This document shows positions 21,422 through 32,070 of a stretch of DNA of 64,000 nucleotides, one piece after another. The DNA lies in NCBI RefSeq assembly GCF_004361885.1, contig NZ_SNWH01000013.1, forward strand, positions 1 to 64,000, in the 5' to 3' direction. This stretch comes from Halomonas ventosae. GTDB taxonomy: Bacteria > Pseudomonadota > Gammaproteobacteria > Pseudomonadales > Halomonadaceae. Made by a program: the position numbers and the translations under genes. Each line of letters opens with the position of its first letter. The stretch's first letter is position 1. Below the pieces are notes generated by a model. It did no database searches. It was not told the DNA's origin and was given only the letters and a program-made list of their open reading frames with translations.

Positions 21422-21455
21422 AAAGTTGACTATTTTAGTGGGGGTTGTGGATAAT
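21422..21455 (+). promoter_or_regulatory. erpA promoter overlapping a putative IscR type 1 site
   Basis: TTGACT (21426-21431) and GATAAT (21450-21455) form a -35/-10 pair with an 18-bp spacer. The stretch from 21422 to 21446 closely follows the IscR type 1 consensus core, YYGACTRWWWYAGT, read here as TTGACTATTTTAGT. In E. coli, erpA is repressed by holo-IscR through such a site. The inference is that this promoter is iron-sulfur-regulated too. Confidence 0.6.
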
Positions 21456-21496
21456 CCCCACTGGCAAGACATTCATCGATCCAGGGGAGGTCATCC

Positions 21497-21850
21497 ATGA
21501 GCGGTGCCGAATCCTTCGTTCCCACCCCCTTGATGCTCTCCGACGGGGCCCGTGCCCGGCTCGCGGCGCTCATCGAGGAACAGGGCAATCCCCAGCTCAA
21601 ACTACGGGTCTACGTCACGGGTGGCGGCTGTTCGGGTTTCCAGTACGGCTTCGATTTCGCCGAGCAGGTCGCCGACGACGACACCCTCGTCGAGTTCGGC
21701 CAGGTCGCGCTGGTCGTCGATCCACTCTCGTATCAATATCTGGTCGGCTCCACCGTCGACTACGAGGAGGGCCTGGCCGGTGCCCGCTTCCTGGTGCAAA
21801 ACCCCAATGCCACCACTACTTGTGGCTGCGGCGCCTCCTTCATGGTCTGA
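21497..21850 (+). CDS. erpA: Iron-sulfur cluster insertion protein ErpA
   Basis: ErpA is an A-type carrier that delivers iron-sulfur clusters to apoproteins such as IspG and IspH. The 117-residue protein has all three cluster-ligand cysteines: one in GGGCSGFQY and two in the C-terminal CGCGASF. Length and sequence match ErpA rather than IscA. GGGGAGG lies upstream of the start codon. It is preceded by its own promoter with an apparent IscR site. Confidence 0.96.
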   Translation: MSGAESFVPTPLMLSDGARARLAALIEEQGNPQLKLRVYVTGGGCSGFQYGFDFAEQVADDDTLVEFGQVALVVDPLSYQYLVGSTVDYEEGLAGARFLVQNPNATTTCGCGASFMV

Positions 21851-21964
21851 GCATTAGCGTTGGCTCAGCGGCGACAGCCGGCTTTTTTCCCCACTTGACG
21901 CTTCCCCGGGAACTCGCCATGGTTTAAGGCGTAATCCATAACAAATTCTTCCATGGGGAATCGT

Positions 21965-22732
21965 ATGAAACGTCAACTGAAGACCGCTTGGCTGAGTGCC
22001 AGCATCGCCCTCGGCTTGGGCCTCTCCGGCGTAGCCAGCGCCAACAATCATGTTCTCACGGTCGTTACCGACCCGAGCTTCGTGCCCTTCGAGATGATGG
22101 ATCAGGAAACCGGCGAGATGGTCGGCTTCGACATGGACATCATCAACGAGGTAGCCGAACGGGCCGGCTTCGAGTACAACCTGCGCACCATGGACTTCAA
22201 CGGCATCATCCCCGCCGTGCAGACCGGCAACGTCGACATCGCCATTGCCGGCATCACGATCACCGATCAACGTGCCGAGATCGTCGACTTCTCCGACCCC
22301 TATTACGACAGTGGCTTGCGCATCCTGGTCCGCGCTAACGACGACAGCGTCAACGACATCGAGGATTTGGAAGACAAGAAGATCGGCACCAAGGTCGGTT
22401 CCACCAGCTATGACTTTCTCGATGAGAACCTTGGTGACGAGGCCGATATTGTCCCCTATCCGGGCAGCAGCGACATGTATATGGCGCTGCTTGGCGGCAG
22501 TGTCGATGCCGTCTTTTACGATGCCCCCAACGTCGGCTATTTCGCCAAAACCCGCGGCGAGGGACGGGTCAAGGTCGTCGGTCCGCTCTATGAAGGTCAG
22601 CAGTACGGCATCGTCTTCGTCAAGGGCAGCGAATGGGTCGACCCCGTCAACGAAGCCCTCGCCGCAATGAAGGAAGATGGCACTTACGACGAGATCCACG
22701 CCAAGTGGTTCGGTAGCACCAGCGGCGAGTGA
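21965..22732 (+). CDS. Polar amino acid ABC transporter, substrate-binding protein
   Basis: This is a periplasmic binding protein of the GlnH/HisJ family (SBP type 3) that captures a polar amino acid for the adjacent permease. The ATG at 21965 follows GGGGAA and gives a clean signal peptide, MKRQLKTAWLSASIALGLGL, with predicted cleavage after GVASA. The mature part has FVPFEMMDQETGEMVGFDMD and ISFSDPYY-like features (VDFSDPYYDSGL). With 22843-24305 it forms a three-gene uptake system; the substrate (glutamine, glutamate or similar) cannot be fixed from sequence. Confidence 0.9.
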   Translation: MKRQLKTAWLSASIALGLGLSGVASANNHVLTVVTDPSFVPFEMMDQETGEMVGFDMDIINEVAERAGFEYNLRTMDFNGIIPAVQTGNVDIAIAGITITDQRAEIVDFSDPYYDSGLRILVRANDDSVNDIEDLEDKKIGTKVGSTSYDFLDENLGDEADIVPYPGSSDMYMALLGGSVDAVFYDAPNVGYFAKTRGEGRVKVVGPLYEGQQYGIVFVKGSEWVDPVNEALAAMKEDGTYDEIHAKWFGSTSGE

Positions 22733-22842
22733 TGCCCTCCATCTGCTGATCGCGGGGCCGGGTCGAAAGCGCCCGGCCCCGCTGCGTTGTGCATCCGGCT
22801 CGCCCCCTGTCGCCCCCCCCTGCGTCTTGACGGAGAAACCCT

Positions 22843-23514
22843 GTGGACGTCACCTTCCAATTCGACTGGCAGGCGGCCTTTGCCTCCATTCCCTTCCTGC
22901 TTAAGGGTATTCCCTATACCCTGCTAATCTCCTTTGGTGGCCTGGCCATCGGTTTCCTGATCGGGATCCTCTTCGGCCTGCTGCGGATCAGTCCTATCGC
23001 CTGGCTGAAGGTTCCGGCCGTGGCCTATATCGAGATATTCCGTGGCACCCCGGTACTGGTGCAGGTGCTGTTCATTTTCTATGGCCTGCCGCAACTGCTG
23101 GGCAGCCCCATCAACGCCCTGGTGGCCGGCATCGCTGCCATCGCCGTCAACGCCGGCGCCTACATCTCGGAGATCGTGCGAGGCGGCGTGCAGTCCATCG
23201 AGCGCGGTCAGCGCGAGGCGGGCCTTTCGCTGGGCCTGTCCCGACTCCAGACCTTCCGCTACATCATCTGGCCCCAGGCGTTCCGGCGCATGATCCCGCC
23301 CCTGGGCAACCAGGGCATCATCAGCATTAAGGATACCTCACTGTTCTCGGTGATCGGCGTCGGCGAACTGGTGCGCCAAGGTCAGGTGTATATCGCCACC
23401 ACCTTCAACGCCCTGGAGGTCTACCTGATGGTCGCCCTACTCTACCTGGCGATCACCCTGACCCTATCGTTTGCGCTGCGCCAGCTGGAGCGCAAGGGCC
23501 TAGTCGGACAATAA
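22843..23514 (+). CDS. Polar amino acid ABC transporter, permease
   Basis: This is the membrane subunit of the amino acid importer. The GTG at 22843 starts a 223-residue protein with about five transmembrane segments (for example [20 protein letters not shown]). The conserved cytoplasmic coupling loop [20 protein letters not shown] docks with the ATPase. The single permease gene suggests a homodimer, as in GlnP. It lies between the binding-protein and ATPase genes. Confidence 0.93.
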   Translation: MDVTFQFDWQAAFASIPFLLKGIPYTLLISFGGLAIGFLIGILFGLLRISPIAWLKVPAVAYIEIFRGTPVLVQVLFIFYGLPQLLGSPINALVAGIAAIAVNAGAYISEIVRGGVQSIERGQREAGLSLGLSRLQTFRYIIWPQAFRRMIPPLGNQGIISIKDTSLFSVIGVGELVRQGQVYIATTFNALEVYLMVALLYLAITLTLSFALRQLERKGLVGQ

Positions 23515-23525
23515 GGAAAGGCGAT

Positions 23526-24305
23526 ATGAACCCAGACAAGTCCCAGTCCTCGTCCGGTGCCGATTTCATCGTGCGTCTGGACAAGGTCAACAAGTTCTTT
23601 GGCGACCTTCACGTGCTGAAGGACATCGACCTGGCAGTCTCTCCCGGGGAAGTGGTGGTGATCATCGGTGCCAGCGGCTCGGGCAAGTCGACGCTGATCC
23701 GCTGCATCAATGGCCTGGAGGAGTTCCAGCAGGGCCACATCGAAGTCGACGGCAACGAGCTACTGCCCCATGGCAAGGCTGGCAGGGCTCTGCAGAAGAT
23801 CCGCACCGAGGTGGGCATGGTCTTCCAGCAGTTCAACCTCTTCCCGCACCTGAGCGTGCTCGACAACGTGACCCTGGCGCCGATGAAAGTCCGCGGCTGG
23901 AGCCGTGCAGATGCCACCGAGACCGCCGACCGCCTGCTTGAACGGGTGGGCATCAGCGACCAGGCGGCCAAACACCCCGGGCAGCTCTCCGGTGGCCAGC
24001 AACAGCGTGTGGCACTTGCTCGTGCCCTGGCCATGGAACCGCGCCTGATGCTGTTCGATGAACCGACCTCGGCGCTCGACCCAGAGATGATCGGCGAAGT
24101 CCTTGATGCCATGCGTGAACTGGCGAGAGAGGGCATGACCATGCTAATCGTAACTCACGAGATGGGCTTCGCCCGGGAGGTCGCCGACCGGGTAATCTTC
24201 ATCCACCAGGGAGAGATCGCCGAGCAAGGCCCACCCGAGGAAGTGCTCGATCATCCCCGCCATCCGCCCACCCAGCAGTTCCTGTCGCGAGTGCTCAAGC
24301 ACTGA
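23526..24305 (+). CDS. Polar amino acid ABC transporter, ATP-binding protein (GlnQ-like)
   Basis: The 259-residue ATPase powers the importer. It carries Walker A GASGSGKS, a Q-loop ([11 protein letters not shown]), signature LSGGQQQR, Walker [15 protein letters not shown] and the H-loop [13 protein letters not shown] segment. It starts 11 bp after the permease gene and is followed by a strong terminator, so the three genes form a closed operon. Confidence 0.95.
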   Translation: MNPDKSQSSSGADFIVRLDKVNKFFGDLHVLKDIDLAVSPGEVVVIIGASGSGKSTLIRCINGLEEFQQGHIEVDGNELLPHGKAGRALQKIRTEVGMVFQQFNLFPHLSVLDNVTLAPMKVRGWSRADATETADRLLERVGISDQAAKHPGQLSGGQQQRVALARALAMEPRLMLFDEPTSALDPEMIGEVLDAMRELAREGMTMLIVTHEMGFAREVADRVIFIHQGEIAEQGPPEEVLDHPRHPPTQQFLSRVLKH

Positions 24306-24330
24306 TAACCCTACATTGGCACCGAAACAA

Positions 24331-24363
24331 AAGGCTCTGTCGTGATCGACAGGGCTTTTTTTT
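24331..24363 (+). terminator. Rho-independent terminator of the amino acid ABC operon
   Basis: A stem formed by GGCTCTGTCG and CGACAGGGC (one G-T pair) has a TGAT loop and is followed directly by eight T residues. Confidence 0.9.
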
Positions 24364-24847
24364 AGTTGTGGACAGAATATTCGCTTAACTGCGTTGGATC
24401 GGCCTGTAGCCCTTGCCACGCGTGGCTATGGGTAGGTAATGGGCAGGTAATGGCGGGGTGTTCACAGTCACGGTAGTAAGCCAGGTAGGCAGCGGTGGAT
24501 AACCCGTGAGCGAACGGGACTGTGGATAAGCATGCTCTTCGTCCACAGCCTCCTGACACGTCACGCCCAGGGAGCCAGCTCGATCTCCGCACAGTTGTCA
24601 ACACCATAAGCTATTGAAAAAATGATGATTATATAACTTATCCACGGATAATGCCCACACCAGTAGTTACAACCACAACAGAAGTTCTCTTTTATATTCT
24701 GTTTTAATGTATAGCAGGAGCGCGATGATGTCTTCATCACGGAACGGGTGTGGAAAACCCTGACGATTACCCACAGGAGGTTTATACTGGCCCGCTGATT
24801 TGCTCTTCCCTGACGCAACATCGGCGCCATGCGCCAAGAGGTGACCC
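24364..24847. other. DnaA-box-rich region upstream of mnmG; second candidate origin
   Basis: There is no gene in these 484 bp. Exact DnaA boxes are TTATCCACA on the minus strand (24521-24529) and TTTTCCACA on the minus strand (24749-24757). One-mismatch boxes are TTATCCACC on the minus strand (24494-24502), TTATCCACG (24638-24646) and TTACCCACA (24767-24775). An A/T-rich stretch runs from about 24602 to 24718. A direct repeat built on GTAATGG occurs near 24435-24453. The position just upstream of mnmG (gidA) matches the enterobacterial oriC. Confidence 0.6.
24760..24788 (+). promoter_or_regulatory. Probable mnmG promoter with a DnaA-like box in the spacer
   Basis: CTGACG (24760-24765) and TATACT (24783-24788) are 17 bp apart. 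The near-consensus DnaA box TTACCCACA (24767-24775) sits between them, so DnaA binding could affect mnmG transcription. Confidence 0.5.
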
Positions 24848-26752
24848 TTGCAATATCCCGACCGCTTTGACGCCATCGTCATCGGCGGCGGCCATGCCGG
24901 AACCGAAGCTGCCCTGGCCTCGGCCCGCATGGGCTGCCGGACCCTGTTGTTGACCCACAACATCGAGACGCTCGGCCAGATGTCTTGCAATCCCGCCATC
25001 GGCGGGATCGGCAAGAGTCATCTGGTCAAGGAGATCGATGCCCTGGGCGGCGCCATGGGCCTGGCAACCGACCTGGCCGGCATCCAGTTTCGCGTGCTCA
25101 ACGCCCGCAAGGGACCGGCAGTACGCGCCACCCGGGCCCAGGCAGACCGGGTCCGTTACAAGGCGGCAATTCGTCACATGCTGGAGACCCAGACCAACCT
25201 GACGCTCTTCCAGCAAGCGGCCGGTGACCTGATCGTCGAGGGGGATACCGTGCGCGGCGTGGTCACCGAGACCGGTATCCGTCTACTCGCCGAGACCGTG
25301 GTGCTATGCACTGGAACCTTCCTCGGTGGGGTGATCCATATCGGCCTTGACTCTAGCCGTGGCGGACGCGCCGGTGATCCGCCCTCCAACGCCCTGGCCG
25401 AGCGTCTGCGGGCACTGCCGTTTCACGTCGACCGGCTCAAGACTGGAACTCCTCCGCGCCTGGACGCCAAGAGCGTGGATTTCTCGGTGCTCGAGGACCA
25501 GCCTGGCGACGATCCGACGCCAGTAATGTCCTACCTCGGCAATCGCGAGATGCACCCTCGCCAGGTAAACTGCCATATCGCGCATACCAACCCGCGAAGT
25601 CACGAGATCATCCTTGCCAACCTCGACCGTTCACCGATGTACTCCGGGGTGATCGAGGGGGTCGGGCCACGCTATTGTCCGTCCATCGAGGACAAGGTGC
25701 ATCGCTTCGCCGACAAGGCCAGCCACCAGGTGTTTATCGAGCCGGAAGGGCTCGACACTCACGAGCTCTATCCCAATGGGATCTCCACCTCGTTGCCCTT
25801 CGACGTGCAGCTGCAGGTTGTGCGCTCCATCGCCGGGCTGGAGAACGCCCATATCACCCGCCCGGGTTACGCCATCGAGTATGACTTCTTCGATCCCCGC
25901 GATCTCAAGCACTCGCTGGAGACGAAATTTATCCACAACCTCTATTTCGCCGGCCAGATCAACGGCACCACCGGCTACGAGGAAGCAGGTGCCCAGGGGC
26001 TGCTAGCGGGGCTCAATGCGGCATTGCGGGCGCGAGGACGGCAGGCCTGGTCACCGCGCCGCGATGAGGCCTACCTCGGTGTGCTGGTCGATGACCTGAT
26101 CACCCTTGGGACCAGGGAGCCTTATCGGATGTTCACCTCGCGCGCTGAATACCGCCTGCTGCTGCGCGAGGACAACGCCGACATGCGCCTCACCGAAATC
26201 GGTCGCGAACTGGGCCTGGTGGACGATGCCCGCTGGTCAGCCTTTGCGGCCAAGCGCGAGGCGGTGGAGCGCGAGAGCGCGCGGCTGAAGGCCCACTGGG
26301 TGCAGCCGGGCTCCCCCGCGGCCGCCCGGGTCGAGGCCAAGACCGGCACGCCGCTGACCCGTGAATACAGCCTCATGGAGTTACTGCGGCGCCCTGAGCT
26401 TGCCTATGGAGACCTCGCCGACCTGCCCGGCATCGAAGGGCAACCGGTCGAGGACGAGGCGGTCGCCGACCAGGTGCAGATCCAGGCCAAGTACCAGGGC
26501 TACATCGATCGCCAGCAGCACGAGATCGACAAGCTCAAGCGCCACGAGGCCATGCTGCTGCCGGCTGACCTCGACTACCAGCGGGTCGAGGGGCTCTCCC
26601 ACGAGATCCGTCAGAAGCTCGGGAAGGCGCGTCCCGAGACCCTGGCCCAGGCCGGGCGCATCTCCGGGGTGACCCCGGCGGCGGTCTCTATCCTGTTGAT
26701 CCACCTCAAGAAGCGGCGGATGCTCGACGAGAGACGGGTGGCTCAGGCATGA
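24848..26752 (+). CDS. mnmG: tRNA uridine 5-carboxymethylaminomethyl synthesis enzyme MnmG
   Basis: MnmG (GidA) is the FAD-dependent partner of MnmE in wobble-uridine modification. The start is the rare codon TTG at 24848. It is preceded by AGAGGTGA and gives [20 protein letters not shown], the expected N terminus; the nearby ATG at 24829 is out of frame. The 634-residue protein has the FAD-binding [26 protein letters not shown] MSCNPAIGG, and a C-terminal helical domain ending with repeats that contact MnmE. The next gene, rsmG, overlaps by 4 bp. Confidence 0.97.
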   Translation: MQYPDRFDAIVIGGGHAGTEAALASARMGCRTLLLTHNIETLGQMSCNPAIGGIGKSHLVKEIDALGGAMGLATDLAGIQFRVLNARKGPAVRATRAQADRVRYKAAIRHMLETQTNLTLFQQAAGDLIVEGDTVRGVVTETGIRLLAETVVLCTGTFLGGVIHIGLDSSRGGRAGDPPSNALAERLRALPFHVDRLKTGTPPRLDAKSVDFSVLEDQPGDDPTPVMSYLGNREMHPRQVNCHIAHTNPRSHEIILANLDRSPMYSGVIEGVGPRYCPSIEDKVHRFADKASHQVFIEPEGLDTHELYPNGISTSLPFDVQLQVVRSIAGLENAHITRPGYAIEYDFFDPRDLKHSLETKFIHNLYFAGQINGTTGYEEAGAQGLLAGLNAALRARGRQAWSPRRDEAYLGVLVDDLITLGTREPYRMFTSRAEYRLLLREDNADMRLTEIGRELGLVDDARWSAFAAKREAVERESARLKAHWVQPGSPAAARVEAKTGTPLTREYSLMELLRRPELAYGDLADLPGIEGQPVEDEAVADQVQIQAKYQGYIDRQQHEIDKLKRHEAMLLPADLDYQRVEGLSHEIRQKLGKARPETLAQAGRISGVTPAAVSILLIHLKKRRMLDERRVAQA

Positions 26753-27405
26753 CGCAAGGCGATCAGCTCGCCGACGCTCGGCTTGATAGCGGACTGGCGG
26801 CGCTGGGTATCGCCGTGGATGACCTCCAGCGCCGCCGATTACTGGCGCTGGTGGAACTGTTGCACAAGTGGAACCGCGCCTATAACCTCACCGCGGTACG
26901 CACGCCGGCGGAGATGGTGAGCCGCCACCTCCTCGACAGTGCCGCCGTGATGCGTTATGTCCACGGCCCCGAACTGCTTGACGTGGGTTCGGGATCCGGC
27001 TTGCCAGGATTGGTACTGGCGATTCTCGAGCCGACGCTGTCGGTGACGCTGCTCGACAGCAATGGCAAGAAGGTTCGGTTCCAGCGCCAGGCCGTGATGG
27101 AGCTTGGGCTTGGCAATGTCACGCCGGTTCAGGTAAGAGTCGAAGCCTTCGCGCCGCTCTCTGGCGGCTATTCCCAGGTGATCTCGCGGGCCTTCTCTAG
27201 CCTGGGCGATTTCGTTGCATTGACCGCGCGCTTGATGAAGCCCCATGGCGAGTGGTTAGCCATGAAGGGCCCAGCCGTGGATGATGAGCTTCACGGTTTG
27301 CCCGAGGGAGTCGAGGTGACGGCACGACACGAGCTTGCAGTGCCCTACGTGGACGGCAGTCGTCAGCTCGTCATCCTTCGCCACCAGGATGTGAGCCAGG
27401 CCTGA
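26749..27405 (+). CDS. rsmG: 16S rRNA (guanine-527-N7)-methyltransferase RsmG
   Basis: RsmG (GidB) methylates G527 of 16S rRNA. The 218-residue protein has [13 protein letters not shown], the SAM-binding [17 protein letters not shown] and a conserved ISRAFSSL segment. Its ATG overlaps the mnmG stop codon (ATGA), so the two are translationally coupled. parA begins 38 bp later, the conserved gidA-gidB-parA-parB order. Confidence 0.97.
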   Translation: MTQGDQLADARLDSGLAALGIAVDDLQRRRLLALVELLHKWNRAYNLTAVRTPAEMVSRHLLDSAAVMRYVHGPELLDVGSGSGLPGLVLAILEPTLSVTLLDSNGKKVRFQRQAVMELGLGNVTPVQVRVEAFAPLSGGYSQVISRAFSSLGDFVALTARLMKPHGEWLAMKGPAVDDELHGLPEGVEVTARHELAVPYVDGSRQLVILRHQDVSQA

Positions 27406-27442
27406 CTCAGTAGTGTCTGTTTTCCCAGCAAGGGAGTTGCCC

Positions 27443-28213
27443 GTGACCAAGATCATCGCCTTGACCAACCAGAAAGGGGGGGTGGGAAAGACCACCACCG
27501 CCGTCAACCTCGCGGCGAGCCTGGCGGCCCTGGATCGTCGTGTGCTGCTGGTCGACCTGGACCCACAGGGACATGCCACCATGGGCAGTGGCGCCGACAA
27601 GCATGGTCTGGATGGCAGCGTGCTCGAGGTGGTGCTGGGCGAGAAACGCCCCTCCGAGGTGATCCTCGACTGCCCCCAGGCGGGCTATGCATTACTGCCC
27701 GGCAACGGCGACCTGACGGCCGCTGAGGTGGAACTGCTCAATCGTCACGAGGGGCGTGAGCGCTGCCTGATCAAGGCCTTGGAAGATGTCGCCGGGGAAT
27801 ATGACGTGGTGCTGATCGATTGTCCGCCGTCGCTCAACATGCTCACCGTCAATGCCCTGACCGCCGCCGATGGCGTATTGATCCCGCTGCAGTGCGAGTT
27901 CTACGCTCTGGAGGGATTGTCGGCCCTGCTTGACACCGTGGAGCAGATAAAGGATAGCGTGAACCCGCAGATCGAGATCTTCGGGATATTGCGTACCATG
28001 TTCGATGCTCGTAACAGCCTGACCCGGGATATCAGCAAGCAGCTGCGCGACTACTTCGGTGATGCACTGCTCAAGACCACCATCCCGCGCAACGTGCGGG
28101 TCGCCGAGGCGCCAAGCCACGGGTTGCCGGTGACCAAGTACGCGCGCTTCTCGCGCGGCAGCCAGGCCCACCGGGTGCTGGCCAAGGAATTGATCCGGCG
28201 CCTGTCGCTGTAG
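27443..28213 (+). CDS. parA: Chromosome partitioning ATPase ParA
   Basis: ParA (Soj family) is a Walker-type ATPase that with ParB-parS moves new origins apart. The GTG at 27443 has GGGAG upstream and gives VTKIIALTNQKGGVGKTTTA, with the deviant Walker A motif KGGVGKTT. The 256-residue size and the Walker B region YDVVLIDCPPS are typical of the chromosomal family without an N-terminal DNA-binding domain. It is adjacent to parB, and three parS sites lie at 175-3328. Confidence 0.96.
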   Translation: MTKIIALTNQKGGVGKTTTAVNLAASLAALDRRVLLVDLDPQGHATMGSGADKHGLDGSVLEVVLGEKRPSEVILDCPQAGYALLPGNGDLTAAEVELLNRHEGRERCLIKALEDVAGEYDVVLIDCPPSLNMLTVNALTAADGVLIPLQCEFYALEGLSALLDTVEQIKDSVNPQIEIFGILRTMFDARNSLTRDISKQLRDYFGDALLKTTIPRNVRVAEAPSHGLPVTKYARFSRGSQAHRVLAKELIRRLSL

Positions 28214-28253
28214 CTGGGTGCCGAATACCGCTGGTAGTGATGAGAGGAAATCG

Positions 28254-29168
28254 ATGACGCGTAAACGCGCCCTGGGACGCGGCCTGGATGCCCTGATCGG
28301 TGCCAATGTCCGCCGTCGTGAAAGCCTCGACCTGCCTGAGGTCGATCTCGATCCGCATGGGCAGGACGCCGTTCCGGTGGTCGCGCAAGCCGAGGAACGA
28401 CTCGAACGCTTACCGCTGGACCAGCTCGCTCGTGGCAAGTTCCAGCCGCGACGCGACATCCAGCCCGAGGCCCTCGAACAACTCGCCGATTCGATTCGCG
28501 CCCAGGGCGTGATGCAGCCCATTGTGGTGCGCCCTGTCGGCGAAGCTCGCTATGAGATCATCGCTGGTGAGCGTCGCTGGCGTGCCGCCCAGCTCGCCGA
28601 GCTCGACGTGATTCCTGCGGTGATCCGCGAGGTCAGCGACGAGGTGGCGCTGGCCCTGGCGCTGATCGAGAACATCCAGCGTGAAGACCTCAACCCCGTT
28701 GAGGAAGCGATGGCCCTCAAGCGGCTGCTCGAGGAGTTCGCCCTCACCCAGCAGCAGGTGGCCGATGCCGTGGGCCGCTCACGGGCCCAGGTGGCCAACC
28801 TGCTAAGACTGCTGACGCTGGACCCTGAAGTACAGACCCTGCTCGAGCGTGGCGATCTGGACATGGGGCATGCCCGGGCGCTTCTGGCGCTTACCGCTGC
28901 CAAGCAGCGCCAGGCCGCTCACGAGGTAGTCAACAGGGATCTGACGGTTCGTGATACTGAGGCATTGGTGAAGCGCCTGGCCAAGGGGGAGCCCACCAAG
29001 CCACGAGCCGAGGCGCCGTCGGCGGATGTGGCGGGTCTCGAGACGCGGCTCGCCGAGGTTCTGGGCGCGCCCGTGAAGATCCAGCATGGCCGCGGCGGCA
29101 AGGGACGCGTAACCATTCGCTACGCTAGCCTGGATGAACTCGATGGCATCCTCGAGCATATCCGTTGA
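28254..29168 (+). CDS. parB: Chromosome partitioning protein ParB
   Basis: ParB is a CTP-dependent clamp that loads at parS sites and spreads on DNA. The ATG at 28254, with GAGGAAA upstream, gives MTRKRALGRGLDALIG, the ParA-stimulating N terminus. The 304-residue protein has the CTP-binding domain (GERRWRAAQLAELDVIP, LIENIQREDLNPVEEA), a helix-turn-helix (TQQQVADAVGRSRAQVANLL) and a C-terminal dimer domain. Confidence 0.96.
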   Translation: MTRKRALGRGLDALIGANVRRRESLDLPEVDLDPHGQDAVPVVAQAEERLERLPLDQLARGKFQPRRDIQPEALEQLADSIRAQGVMQPIVVRPVGEARYEIIAGERRWRAAQLAELDVIPAVIREVSDEVALALALIENIQREDLNPVEEAMALKRLLEEFALTQQQVADAVGRSRAQVANLLRLLTLDPEVQTLLERGDLDMGHARALLALTAAKQRQAAHEVVNRDLTVRDTEALVKRLAKGEPTKPRAEAPSADVAGLETRLAEVLGAPVKIQHGRGGKGRVTIRYASLDELDGILEHIR

Positions 29169-29279
29169 TGGGAGATTTCCCGCCACAGGAAAGCATTTAG
29201 TCGGCTAATTAAATCGCCGATTTTATCGACTTTTAGTCGTAGGCAAGCGAGATATCGCGAACGATGGCAACTTTCTCGG

Positions 29280-29308
29280 TTGAAGCCTGGAGGAGGCTTC
29301 CCTATAAT
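29280..29308 (+). promoter_or_regulatory. Promoter of the ATP synthase operon
   Basis: TTGAAG (29280-29285) and a perfect TATAAT (29303-29308) are 17 bp apart, about 80 bp upstream of atpI. The spacer contains the inverted repeat AAGCCT...AGGCTT. A weak hairpin (TCGGC/GCCGA followed by TTTTAT, about 29201-29226) may end the parB transcript. Confidence 0.75.
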
Positions 29309-29390
29309 CCCGGCGAATTGTCGCTGGCTGGCACACGGCAGTCACCGGGCATATCGAAACGCATCGACACGACAATTCTGGAGGAAGCCG

Positions 29391-30655
<1,265 letters not shown>

Positions 30656-30703
30656 GCATCCCGACAACCCGCTGGACCATCAACCCCTAAACCACTCGAC
30701 TGA

Positions 30704-30967
<264 letters not shown>

Positions 30968-31031
30968 GGCACGACGGTCTAAAGAACCGTCGTGATGTTA
31001 ACCCCAAACCTGTGACGCGAGAGGTGCTGGC

Positions 31032-31502
31032 GTGAACCTGAACCTAACCCTGATCGGCCAGGCTATCGCCTTTGCGTTCTTCGTCTGGTTCTGCATGAAG
31101 TTTGTCTGGCCCCCGGTCATGCAGGCTCTGCAGGAGCGCCAGAAGAAGATCGCCGATGGTCTAGATGCTGCCAGCCGGGCATCCCGCGATCTCGAACTGG
31201 CCGAAGAACAGGCCAGTGAGACACTGCGTGAGAGCAAGCAACAGGCAGCCGAAATCCTGGAGCAGGCCCATAAACGGTCCAACCAGATGATTGACGAGGC
31301 ACGTGACCAGGCCCGCCAGGAAGGCGAGCGGATGATCAACAATGCCAAGTCCGAGATTGAGCAGGAAGTGAACCGCGCAAAGGAAGAGCTGCGTGCGCAG
31401 GTGTCGCGACTCGCCATCGTGGGGGCGGAACGCATCCTGGAATCCTCCATCGACGAGAAGCAGCACAGCAAGCTCCTCGACAAACTCGCCAAAGAGCTTT
31501 GA
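31032..31502 (+). CDS. atpF: ATP synthase Fo subunit b
   Basis: Subunit b is the peripheral stalk. The GTG at 31032 starts a 156-residue protein with one N-terminal membrane helix ([20 protein letters not shown]) followed by a long, charged coiled-coil. Length and layout are typical. It is followed by atpH after 11 bp. Confidence 0.97.
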   Translation: MNLNLTLIGQAIAFAFFVWFCMKFVWPPVMQALQERQKKIADGLDAASRASRDLELAEEQASETLRESKQQAAEILEQAHKRSNQMIDEARDQARQEGERMINNAKSEIEQEVNRAKEELRAQVSRLAIVGAERILESSIDEKQHSKLLDKLAKEL

Positions 31503-31513
31503 GGAGGTGACCC

Positions 31514-32053
31514 ATGGCGGAAACGACAACCATCGCTCGACCCTACGCCAAGGCAGCCTTTGAGTTTGCTGTCGAGCATCAGGCACTGGATGACTGGTCC
31601 ATGATGCTGGGCACCGCGGCACGTGTGGTCGCCAATGAGGACATGCATCGTCGGGTGCTGGGCAACCCGCTTGTGTCGAGTGCCCAGAAGGTTGACCTGG
31701 TCGTCGATGTCTGCGGCGATGTGCTCAACGACGACGTCCGCAACTTCCTGCGGTTGATTACCCAGAAGGGTCGCTTGGTCGCGTTGCCGGCCATCGCCGA
31801 GCAATTCGAGCTGCTCAAGGCGCAGCAGGAAAAACGCATGGACGTGAGCATCGTCTCTGCCTTCCCGCTGGATGACGCACAGCAGGACAAGCTCGCGAGT
31901 GCCCTGGCCAAGCGTCTTAACCGCGAAATCTCCATTACCACTCAGGTGGATTCCAGCCTCCTGGGAGGCGTCATCCTGCGTGCCGGCGACACCGTCATCG
32001 ACGGCTCGGTACGCGGTCGACTGAACCGCCTCCATGAGGCCCTTTCCGCCTGA
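31514..32053 (+). CDS. atpH: ATP synthase F1 subunit delta
   Basis: Delta links the top of F1 to the b stalk. The 179-residue protein opens with [14 protein letters not shown], the family motif, and has the conserved C-terminal [20 protein letters not shown]. It lies between atpF and atpA. Confidence 0.97.
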   Translation: MAETTTIARPYAKAAFEFAVEHQALDDWSMMLGTAARVVANEDMHRRVLGNPLVSSAQKVDLVVDVCGDVLNDDVRNFLRLITQKGRLVALPAIAEQFELLKAQQEKRMDVSIVSAFPLDDAQQDKLASALAKRLNREISITTQVDSSLLGGVILRAGDTVIDGSVRGRLNRLHEALSA

Positions 32054-32070
32054 GTCTGAGGGACATTGGC

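Noticed and set aside
24431..24453. Short direct repeat built on GGTAATGG as possible iterons
   Set aside because: Only two copies are present, and this is too few to claim an iteron array.
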